The notes below the pieces were generated by a model. It was not told the origin of the DNA. It ran no database searches and saw only the letters and a list, made by a program, of their open reading frames with translations. Below are positions 54,380-61,437 of a stretch of DNA of 64,000 bases, in pieces. Origin of the DNA: Paractinoplanes abujensis (GTDB lineage Bacteria > Actinomycetota > Actinomycetes > Mycobacteriales > Micromonosporaceae); NCBI RefSeq assembly GCF_014204895.1, contig NZ_JACHMF010000001.1:6138001-6202000 (forward strand), given 5' to 3'. Both the position numbers and the translations under genes were made by a program. Every line of letters begins with the position of its first letter. The stretch's first letter is position 1.

Positions 54380-57300
54380 ATGCCACGCACATCGGCGGAC
54401 CACGGAAAACGGGACGCCCAGCGCCAATGGGGGGCCGACCGGCGGACGGACCCTCACCCGATCGTTCCGCCCCCGGTCTCCGAAGGCAGGATCACCCGGG
54501 GCCGGCTGGCGATCGTGGTGACGATCACGGTCTGGGCGTGCTACATCACATACACGATCATTCAGCAGTTCATCGCGGGTCACGCCTATTCGGTGCGGCT
54601 GGCGATCGAGGCGATCGTGTACATGTTGGTGGTCACCGGACTGGCCGCTTCGGCCACCGCGTACCTCATTACGCGAATCGGTTATTTCTATCGCGCCCGC
54701 GGTCATCAAAGGGCGCCGCGCGTCATGCTCGACGAGTTCATCGGCGGCGGGAAAATGCCGTCCGTACACGTCCTGGTGCCGTCCTATCAGGAGGATGAGC
54801 GCACCAACCGCACGACATTGCTGTCGGCGGCGCTGCAGGAATACCCGGGTCTGCGGGTGACGCTGCTGATCGACGACCCGCGCGCGCCCAGAACGCGGGC
54901 CGCACGGGACATGCTGCTGGCCGCCCGCGCGCTGCCCGGCCAGATCGAGGGCGAACTGAAGGTCCCGTTCTATCGGGTCTCGAACGCTTTCGCGTATTTC
55001 GACGAGCAGGTGCGCATCCGCGGCGGCTACCTGGTGATGATCGAGGACATGCACCGGCTGGCCGACGAATACCGGTACGCCTCCGACTGGCTGTACGACC
55101 TGGGCGCCCGGCAGGAGATCGTCGACCACACCGACTCGTTCTTCGTCGAGCACATCGTCAACCCGCTCGCGGCCGAACTGGGCCAGATCGCGGGCGCGCT
55201 CAACAAAGGCGCCGACGAGCAGGTCGCGCTACCGATCGCGCGGATGAACCAGTTCTACAAGCGGCTGCTGGCGATCTTCGACGTGCAGGTGACCAGCTTC
55301 GAGCGCAAGAAGTACGTGTCGCTGTCGCACGAGCCCAACAAGGCGATGAACCTGAACAGCTACATCGGGCTCATGGGCGGCGCCTACCAGGAGGTCAGCA
55401 CGCCGCTGGGCACCGCGCTGGTGACGGCCGGCCCCAACCGCGCGGACCTGGTCGTGCCGAACCCGGACTACGTGCTCACACTCGACGCGGACAGTGTGCT
55501 GCTGCCCGAATACGCGCTTCGCCTGGTGCACCTGCTCGAACAGGGCGCGTTCGCGCATCACGCGGTCGCGCAGACGCCGTATTCGGCCTATCCGGGCTCG
55601 GCCACGCGCATCGAGCGCATTTCGGGCGCCACCACCGACATCCAATACATCGTGCACCAGGGCATGACGCATTACGGCGCCACGTTCTGGGTCGGCGCGA
55701 ACGCCGTGCTGCGCAAGAAAGCCCTCGACGAGATCTGCGAGACCTCGTACGAGGGTGACTGGGAGATCAAGCGGTACATCCAGGACCGTACGGTCATCGA
55801 GGACACCGAATCGACGATCGACCTCGGCGTGCGGGGCTGGCTGCTGCACAATTACCCCGAACGGCTGGCCTACAGCGCCACGCCGCCCGACTTCGGTTCG
55901 CTCTGCATTCAGCGGCAGCGCTGGGCCAACGGCGGACTGCTCATCCTGTCCCGCCTGAAGGACCAGTTCCGGGCGAAGTCGAAACGCGAGGACAAGAACC
56001 GCTTCGGCGAGTACTTCCTGCGCGTCAACTACATGGCCTCCATCTTCTGGAGCTCCGTGTGCCTGGTCGTGATGCTGGCCTACCCGTTCAACAACGAACT
56101 GCTCAACCCGATTCTGCTGCTCATCTCGGTGCCGTACTTCTTCATGATGGCGGCCGACCTGAAACAGCTCGGCTACAAGCGTTCCGACATGTTGCGCATC
56201 TACGGCTTCAACCTGATTCTGCTGCCGGTCAACCTGTCGGGCAGCATCGCCTCGCTGCTGCAGTTGCTCACCGGCGAGAAAAGCGCGTTCAAACGTACGC
56301 CGAAAGTCCGCAACCGTACGACGGCGGCGACCAGCTACCTGATCCTCCCGCTGGCGCTGATCGCGCTGTGCGTCTACACCATCTACGTCGACATCGAGCA
56401 CCAGCTGTGGAACAACATGGTGTTCGCGGTGCTCAACCTGACCCTTTCCCTGTACGCGATGATCGCGTTCGTCGGTCCGGGCAACACGGTGGTCGACCTC
56501 TTCACCCACCTGCGCAACTGGCTGGTGCGCCCGGTGGCGCCCAAACGGACCCGCAAACGGCGTACCAAGAAGAAGGCGGCCGCGCCCCCCGTCCCGACCG
56601 CCGGGGCCGGAGACTGGGCCCAGGTGCTCCACTACCGGCACGAGACCGGATCGAATGCCGGCCACACCACCGTGCGGTTGCAGCGCAGCCAGACCGGGGA
56701 CTGGAAGGCCGCCTCGTCATCGGCCTCGCAGGCGCACGCGTTCGAGGAGTTCAGCTTCTTCACGGTCTTCCAGCCGGTCTACAACATGATCAACGGCCAT
56801 GTCGTCGGTTACGAGGCGCTGACCCGCTTCGCCGACGGCAGCAACCCGCGCGAGGCCCTCGCGTCCGCCGCCCAGCGCGGCGTGCACATCGCGCTCGACG
56901 CCGCCCTCATCCAGGCCGCCATCGCATCGTCGGCGGCCCTGCCCAACGGCACATGGCTGTCGGTCAACGCGACCGCCGACCTGTTGCGCCACCCGCACGA
57001 ACTCGCGCAACTGCTCGCCGGGTCCCGCCGCCCGCTGGTGCTGGAGACCGGCGACGCGGAGGCGGCCGAGGTGGCCCGGCTGGGCGGCGGCGTCCGGCTG
57101 GCCGTCGACGACCTGGGCGCCGGCTACGAGACGCTGTCGCTGGTCGAACACGTACGCCCGGCGTTCCTCAAACTGGGCCTGAACTCGATCACCGGCATCG
57201 AGACCTCGGGCGCCCGCCAGGCTGCGATCCGCGCGCTCGTCCAGTTCGCCGACCAGCACGGCTGCACGGTGATCGCCGAAGGCATCGAAACAGCAGCCCA

Positions 57301-57403
57301 ACGCGACGCCCTGGTGGCCTGCGGCGTCCCGTTCGGCCAGGGCTTCTACCTGGGCAAACCGGTCCCGGTAGAAAGAGTCCTGACCGGCGTGGGCGGCTGG
57401 TAA
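54380..57403 (+). CDS. Processive GT2 polysaccharide synthase fused to a C-terminal EAL domain
   Basis: The 1007-residue protein has two N-terminal membrane segments, a GT2 domain with the processive-synthase hallmarks (TLDADS with Asp369/Asp371; IEDTE, residues 473-477; QRQRW, 511-515), several C-terminal membrane segments (about 550-700), then a linker and an EAL domain (about 795-1005). The EAL part keeps EAL (812-814), DDLGAGY (Asp910, Asp911) and AEGIE (Glu967), but the Glu of the TE motif reads as LETGD, and the Asp after the K in the KID motif is Gly (FLKLG). It may bind c-di-GMP but have weak or no hydrolysis. Synthases such as BcsA use a PilZ domain for this instead. Confidence 0.85.
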   Translation: MPRTSADHGKRDAQRQWGADRRTDPHPIVPPPVSEGRITRGRLAIVVTITVWACYITYTIIQQFIAGHAYSVRLAIEAIVYMLVVTGLAASATAYLITRIGYFYRARGHQRAPRVMLDEFIGGGKMPSVHVLVPSYQEDERTNRTTLLSAALQEYPGLRVTLLIDDPRAPRTRAARDMLLAARALPGQIEGELKVPFYRVSNAFAYFDEQVRIRGGYLVMIEDMHRLADEYRYASDWLYDLGARQEIVDHTDSFFVEHIVNPLAAELGQIAGALNKGADEQVALPIARMNQFYKRLLAIFDVQVTSFERKKYVSLSHEPNKAMNLNSYIGLMGGAYQEVSTPLGTALVTAGPNRADLVVPNPDYVLTLDADSVLLPEYALRLVHLLEQGAFAHHAVAQTPYSAYPGSATRIERISGATTDIQYIVHQGMTHYGATFWVGANAVLRKKALDEICETSYEGDWEIKRYIQDRTVIEDTESTIDLGVRGWLLHNYPERLAYSATPPDFGSLCIQRQRWANGGLLILSRLKDQFRAKSKREDKNRFGEYFLRVNYMASIFWSSVCLVVMLAYPFNNELLNPILLLISVPYFFMMAADLKQLGYKRSDMLRIYGFNLILLPVNLSGSIASLLQLLTGEKSAFKRTPKVRNRTTAATSYLILPLALIALCVYTIYVDIEHQLWNNMVFAVLNLTLSLYAMIAFVGPGNTVVDLFTHLRNWLVRPVAPKRTRKRRTKKKAAAPPVPTAGAGDWAQVLHYRHETGSNAGHTTVRLQRSQTGDWKAASSSASQAHAFEEFSFFTVFQPVYNMINGHVVGYEALTRFADGSNPREALASAAQRGVHIALDAALIQAAIASSAALPNGTWLSVNATADLLRHPHELAQLLAGSRRPLVLETGDAEAAEVARLGGGVRLAVDDLGAGYETLSLVEHVRPAFLKLGLNSITGIETSGARQAAIRALVQFADQHGCTVIAEGIETAAQRDALVACGVPFGQGFYLGKPVPVERVLTGVGGW

Positions 57404-57496
57404 CGCTATCGCCGTCATGTAGGGGTTTTCGGGGTGACCCCACAGGGGGTGAAAGCAGGGATTGCCGGGCATCTATGCCGTTGCCAGGGTGAGTCC

Positions 57497-57613
57497 ATGA
57501 GACGTTTTCTGGACATCGCCGCCGGTTGTTTGCTGGTTCTCGTCCTGCTGGCCGCCGTCACCGTTTCGCACGGTTCGGTGGTTGCGCTGCTCGGGGAGCA
57601 TCCGTGCTGCTGA
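57497..57613 (+). CDS. Small membrane peptide ending in Cys-Cys, unknown
   Basis: A 38-residue ORF with ATG after AGGGTGAG, a hydrophobic segment (CLLVLVLLAAVTV) and a C-terminal HPCC. It is the only open frame in the gap after the GT2-EAL gene. No homology can be named. It lies opposite the 3' end of the DUF692-type gene, whose product also ends in a Cys-Cys (AVCCSGE). Could be a short membrane peptide, or a chance ORF. Confidence 0.35.
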   Translation: MRRFLDIAAGCLLVLVLLAAVTVSHGSVVALLGEHPCC

Positions 57614-57624
57614 CGACGGGACGT

Positions 57625-57654
57625 CGGTTCGGCGGCGCGGCGGCCGCCGAACCG
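57625..57654. terminator. Strong hairpin between convergent genes
   Basis: CGGTTCGGCGGC (57625-57636) pairs perfectly with GCCGCCGAACCG (57643-57654) across a 6-nt loop. It lies between the stop of the 38-residue ORF and the stop of the DUF692-type gene, so it could end transcripts from both sides. There is no T-run. Confidence 0.6.
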
Positions 57655-57659
57655 GTCGT

Positions 57660-59249
57660 CTATTCGCCGCTGCAGCACACAGCCCGGCCGGGCACGTCGC
57701 CCAGGTCCACTGCGGCCAGCGCGGTCGCCTCGACGAGCACCCGGTTCTCCGCGGCCGCCGCGAAACGGCAGTCGCCTTTGTGTCGCAGCGACACCCCGTA
57801 CGGGCGGAGGAAGTCCTCGGCGCCCAGCGTCTCCGACCTGATCGCCTCCAGGAGGGCGGGCAGGCTGACCTTGAAGTCGGCGCGCTGGTCGGCGTCGCCC
57901 TCCACGGCGCAGCTGTTCATCCACGATTCCAGGCGATAGATCTCCGCGCCGGTCGTGTCGGCGGCGTCCGCGGTGACCTGAAGCGCGAACGCGGCGTGCA
58001 CCTTTTCGTGCAGGGCCACGTCGGAACCGGTCAGTGCGGGCACGATCCGCTCGAACAGGTCCAGCTCGGTGAGCCCGTCGCGGTGCAGCAGCCATTTGGT
58101 GGTCAGCGGGAAGTAGCCGGCCACGGTGGCGCCGTGCAGTTGCAGGCGCTGCCGCCGGTGGAACTCCCACCGGTCCTGCTCGGCCACGGCGAACCCGGAC
58201 AGCATCGGCTCGCCCAGTTCGGCCAGCCGCTCACCGTCGACCGGGGCGCCGCCGTGCAGCGCGTCGAACGTGGCCACGATCCGGGACCGGCTGCGGCCGG
58301 CGTCGGCCGTCCGTGACCGGGGGCCGCGCGGCTGCCCGGCCAGCCAGGCGGCCACGCTGGGCCGGTCGCGCACGGTGTCCAGGGTGGACAGCGCCTCGGC
58401 GGGCCGGCGGGCGCCGAACACTTCGAGCACGATGGCCCGCAGGTTGGGCGCGTGTTCGACGATCGCGTCGATCAGGTCGAAGCAGACCGAGATGATCGGG
58501 GCGTCGCCGTGCGCGTCGTCGTAGCGCAGGCCGAAGTCGTGCAGGTCGAGGCCGCCGCCGGCGACGTGGATCTCAGTGATGTGCGACCAGGGCAGCCGGT
58601 GCAGGTCGGCCAGGGGCGAAACACCGCGGGCGAGCTGGTAGCTGAGCACGTGCCCGACGTCGACGCACATGCCCGCGCCGGTCTCGGTCACCAGGTCGGC
58701 GAAGAAGTCGAAGGCGTGCATCCGGCCGGTGATGACCTCGCACGGCGGGAACTCCGCGTTGAACGGCACGGGCAGGTTGGCGTGCAGCGCGTGCACGTTG
58801 CCGATCGTCGTGGCCAGGGTGGTCTCGTCGAACGGGAACGGCGTGAAGTAGGGGTAGACGTGCCGTTCGCTCATCAGCCACACGCCGAGGTCCTCGGTGA
58901 CCCACGGCGATCCGCTGTCGGTGAGCAGGGTGTTGAGGCCGCGCAGGTCGGCCGGTGCCACCGGTTCCGGATAGACCGGGTTGAGGTCGGTGCTGTGCAC
59001 CAGCACGTCGCGGCCCAACGCGACCAGGTCGGCCGCGCTGCGCCGGAAGAAACCCTCCGGCCGGCGGCGCCGCTCCTGCACGTCGGTGTAGGCCAGGCGG
59101 CCCTGATGGCGGGCCGAGGCGGCGGTCACCTCGAAGAAGTCGACGCGACCGGGCTCGGCGTCCAGGTAGGTGTCGTGGAAGTCGGACGGGTTGACGCCGA
59201 GGCCGAGGCCGCGCCGGGCGACTCCGGCGAAATAGTCGGGGCCGAACAT
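57660..59249 (-). CDS. DUF692/MNIO-type iron enzyme with C-terminal extension
   Basis: The 529-residue protein has the MNIO fold residues: LVHSTDLN, TEDLGVW (Glu where many relatives have His), NAEFPPCEVI, CVDVGHVLSYQ, ITEIHVAGGGLDLHDFG, DAHGD and IVLEVFGA, all in the order seen in MNIO enzymes that bind two or three iron ions and oxidise Cys, Asp or Asn in peptides. Residues from about 290 on are a separate helical domain with HGAT, CAVEGDADQRADFK and a C-terminal AVCCSGE. ATG at 59249 overlaps the stop of the 23-residue ORF by one base (TGATG), so the two are coupled. The usual DUF2063 partner is absent. Confidence 0.87.
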   Translation of the reverse strand: MFGPDYFAGVARRGLGLGVNPSDFHDTYLDAEPGRVDFFEVTAASARHQGRLAYTDVQERRRRPEGFFRRSAADLVALGRDVLVHSTDLNPVYPEPVAPADLRGLNTLLTDSGSPWVTEDLGVWLMSERHVYPYFTPFPFDETTLATTIGNVHALHANLPVPFNAEFPPCEVITGRMHAFDFFADLVTETGAGMCVDVGHVLSYQLARGVSPLADLHRLPWSHITEIHVAGGGLDLHDFGLRYDDAHGDAPIISVCFDLIDAIVEHAPNLRAIVLEVFGARRPAEALSTLDTVRDRPSVAAWLAGQPRGPRSRTADAGRSRSRIVATFDALHGGAPVDGERLAELGEPMLSGFAVAEQDRWEFHRRQRLQLHGATVAGYFPLTTKWLLHRDGLTELDLFERIVPALTGSDVALHEKVHAAFALQVTADAADTTGAEIYRLESWMNSCAVEGDADQRADFKVSLPALLEAIRSETLGAEDFLRPYGVSLRHKGDCRFAAAAENRVLVEATALAAVDLGDVPGRAVCCSGE

Positions 59250-59320
59250 CACAGCGACCGCGGGGGCGTGCCGAACGGATCGAAGATGAGGCTCGAGGGG
59301 TCGTCGTCGATGTTCCACAT
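59249..59320 (-). CDS. 23-residue peptide, candidate RiPP precursor
   Basis: ATG at 59320 is preceded by AAAGGAA at 8-bp spacing. It encodes a 23-residue Asp-rich peptide beginning MWNIDDDPSS and ending FGTPPRSL. It sits 12 bp after the MBL-fold stop and its TGA shares its last base with the ATG of the MNIO gene. The tight coupling and an excellent ribosome site make it a real gene in my view. It contains Asp but no Cys, and MNIO enzymes can act on Asp. It could also be a small partner subunit. Confidence 0.6.
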   Translation of the reverse strand: MWNIDDDPSSLIFDPFGTPPRSL

Positions 59321-59332
59321 GGCGATTTCCTT

Positions 59333-61063
59333 TCAGCGGGTGAAGTGGGGTTCCCAGGCGAGCGTCTCGCTGGGCAGCCAATGGGTGTCCATCAGATAGG
59401 GCGTGAAGGCCAGCATGCTTTCGTAGAGCCGGCGGAACTCGTCGATGCCGGCCCCGGTCTCGGCGCAGATCGCGGTGATCGTCTTGCGGCCCCGGGACGC
59501 TTCGATCGCGCGCACGAGTGCGGCCGACGTACGGGAGAAGATCTTGACCGACGTACGAATGCGCTCGTCGTTCCGGTCGACCAGATAAAAGGTCAGGGTG
59601 TCTTCGCCCGAGGGACCTTGACGCAGGAATTCGGGTGTTCCCTCGAACGGGCCGAAAATGGGGTTGATCCGGGGATGCGCGTAATCGGCCGCGTCCAGGT
59701 CGGCGTCGATCTGGCGCCGCAGCCATCCCTGTTCGGCCGCGGGGCTGAAATCGGCGGGCCGGTTCGGTTGTTTGGCGGCCTGCCGCGTCTGCAGCCAGCG
59801 GGCGTACTCGAAATGGCAGCGCCACAGCGCCTCCGCGTCGTCGCGGACCCGGTAGCTCAACACGTCGTAGATCCGCTGCAGGTAGTCGTGCTCGGCCACG
59901 TCCGGGTCGAGCAGGTAGAGCGACTGCATCACCAGCGCGGCGACGTCGTCGCCCCGCGCCTCGAGGAAGTCGACCGTGTCGGGGAAGTGCATCAGCACCG
60001 GCAGCGTCGAGTAGCGGCGGGAGGCCCGGCCCAGGGCGTCGGTGAGGTGCTCGGCCCACTCGGGCAGCAGCGCCTCCAGCCGGTCGCGGCACTCCAGCCA
60101 GCTGTCCCGCCACTGCGGGAACTTGCGCGTCAGGTTGAGACCGAAGTAATGCCGGTCGCGGCGGTGCACGTCGAGCGCTAGCGACCAGAACCGGCCCATC
60201 GCGATCTCGACGCCGGCCGCGGACAGGTCGGCCCCGGTCGGCTCGGGTTCGCTGCGCCAGGTCACGGCGCCGTCCGCGGCCCGTTCCAGCAGCAACGTCT
60301 GCCCGTCGGCCAGGGGCTCGACGCTGGTGCCGGCCGGGGCGTGCGAGAGCAGGAACCGGTCGGTGTAGAGCGCTTCGCTGTGCGGGAACCAGGGCGCGTC
60401 GAGCGCGGTCTGGGCCCGGCGGGTGCCCTCGTTGATGCCGAGCGGCACGGCCACCACCGGGCTCAGCAGTTCGACGCTGCGCAGGAAGGTGGCGGGCGAC
60501 ATCTGGTTGCGCAGGGCCCGGAAGTTGAAGCTGCAGTTCAGCGGGAGCAGGGCCACGTCGACCGGGCCCTGCGCCGCCAGCCGGGCGTAACCGGCGAAGT
60601 CCTCCAGCGTGTCGGCCCCGTGCAGCACTCGCAGGCCACCCGCGGCGAACAGCAGTGACTGCTGCGGGATGCCCTCGATGGATTCGCACGCGGCGACCGC
60701 GCTGATCTCGAAGCCGGCCACCGCGGCGGGCCGGTCGACGCCCAGGAACCGGATGTCGGTGAACCCGTGTTCCTTCAGTTCCCCGGACATCGGAAAACGC
60801 GCGTCGAGGTCGGCTTCGGGCAGCACGATCGGCGTATCGCGGTCGAGCTGCAGAAGTGTCGGCACGTGGAAGTGGTCGACGTGGGAATGGGAGACGACAA
60901 CCGCGTCCACACCGCGCAGCGTGGTGACCGCCCGATCGTTCTGTCCTTTCGGGCTCCACAGATTGCCGAAATAGTCGAGCGAGGGGTCCACCGCGACCCG
61001 CCCGGATCCGGCGTCCATGACGAAACACGTGTGTTGTACGCGGGTTATCCGCCACGGTTGCAT
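59333..61063 (-). CDS. MBL-fold metallohydrolase with C-terminal helical/winged-helix domain
   Basis: The 576-residue protein has an N-terminal metallo-beta-lactamase fold with the HxHxDH motif (VVVSHSHVDHFHVPTLL near residue 66) and a further metal ligand in VLHGADTLEDFAGYA. The middle is helical, and the last 110 residues (FYLVDRNDERIRTSVKIFSRTSAALVRAI to the end) resemble a winged-helix/partner-binding domain. ATG at 61063 has GGGGAGAG upstream. It heads the minus-strand operon with the 23-residue peptide and MNIO genes, divergent from the YcaO side. Confidence 0.85.
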   Translation of the reverse strand: MQPWRITRVQHTCFVMDAGSGRVAVDPSLDYFGNLWSPKGQNDRAVTTLRGVDAVVVSHSHVDHFHVPTLLQLDRDTPIVLPEADLDARFPMSGELKEHGFTDIRFLGVDRPAAVAGFEISAVAACESIEGIPQQSLLFAAGGLRVLHGADTLEDFAGYARLAAQGPVDVALLPLNCSFNFRALRNQMSPATFLRSVELLSPVVAVPLGINEGTRRAQTALDAPWFPHSEALYTDRFLLSHAPAGTSVEPLADGQTLLLERAADGAVTWRSEPEPTGADLSAAGVEIAMGRFWSLALDVHRRDRHYFGLNLTRKFPQWRDSWLECRDRLEALLPEWAEHLTDALGRASRRYSTLPVLMHFPDTVDFLEARGDDVAALVMQSLYLLDPDVAEHDYLQRIYDVLSYRVRDDAEALWRCHFEYARWLQTRQAAKQPNRPADFSPAAEQGWLRRQIDADLDAADYAHPRINPIFGPFEGTPEFLRQGPSGEDTLTFYLVDRNDERIRTSVKIFSRTSAALVRAIEASRGRKTITAICAETGAGIDEFRRLYESMLAFTPYLMDTHWLPSETLAWEPHFTR

Positions 61064-61169
61064 GTCGCACTCTCCCCGTATCGAACTGGTGATTGCAGCG
61101 ACTATCGCATCGACGACGGACACTGCAGCAGTCCCTTGAATCGGGGACATGACGGGTCGCTCGCCGAAT

Positions 61170-61195
61170 GGTTGATTGTTGGCAGCGGCTCAACC
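61170..61195. promoter_or_regulatory. Inverted repeat in the divergent RiPP promoter region
   Basis: GGTTGA (61170-61175) and TCAACC (61190-61195) form a 6-bp inverted repeat with a 14-bp spacer, 31 bp before the 39-residue peptide start, in the 163-bp region shared by both arms of the locus. Confidence 0.4.
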
Positions 61196-61226
61196 GGCCG
61201 CAGCGGAATCAACGAGAGGAACCATC

Positions 61227-61346
61227 ATGGCCGAGAAGCCCGTCGTCGCCGTCGAGCTCGAGCAGGACGAGGAAATCACCATCGAGGAGGTCGAGACCTT
61301 CGAGAACCCCGGCCGTATCGCCCCGGCCAACTCCCGCTGCCAGTAA
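61227..61346 (+). CDS. 39-residue acidic peptide, candidate RiPP precursor
   Basis: ATG at 61227 is preceded by GAGAGGA. It encodes 39 residues: a strongly acidic leader (MAEKPVVAVELEQDEEITI onward) and a C-terminal region ending ENPGRIAPANSRCQ, with one Ser and one Cys. Leader-plus-core layout, position just before a YcaO/SagB fusion gene and the hairpin between them match a precursor peptide. Cys38 and Ser36 are the natural azol(in)e targets. No known precursor class is recognised. Confidence 0.75.
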   Translation: MAEKPVVAVELEQDEEITIEEVETFENPGRIAPANSRCQ

Positions 61347-61376
61347 AAGGCGCCGGCACGACCGCGTAGCCGAGCA

Positions 61377-61411
61377 CCGGCCTGCCCCGGGTCCGTCCCG
61401 GGGCGGGCCGG
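61377..61411 (+). promoter_or_regulatory. Hairpin between precursor and enzyme genes
   Basis: CCGGCCTGCCCCGGG (61377-61391) pairs with CCCGGGGCGGGCCGG (61397-61411) over 15 positions with one G-T wobble and a 5-nt loop. It lies 30 bp after the peptide stop and 26 bp before the fusion gene ATG. A stem here commonly lets peptide be made in excess over enzyme. Confidence 0.7.
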
Positions 61412-61437
61412 TGGCCCGGCGCGACCACGGAGGGGTC

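Noticed and set aside
57625..57654. Rho-independent terminator in the strict sense
   Set aside because: The hairpin is strong but there is no T-tract; kept as a hairpin with reduced confidence.
57660..59249. Bufferin/HvfB-type copper-peptide system
   Set aside because: The DUF2063 partner and a Cys-rich secreted precursor of that class are missing, and the setting with YcaO is different.
57660..61193. One continuous minus-strand frame running through the MNIO and part of the MBL-fold gene
   Set aside because: Only the 57660-59249 part matches the MNIO family; upstream it is a shadow of the MBL-fold gene in another frame and crosses the 23-residue ORF and stop region.
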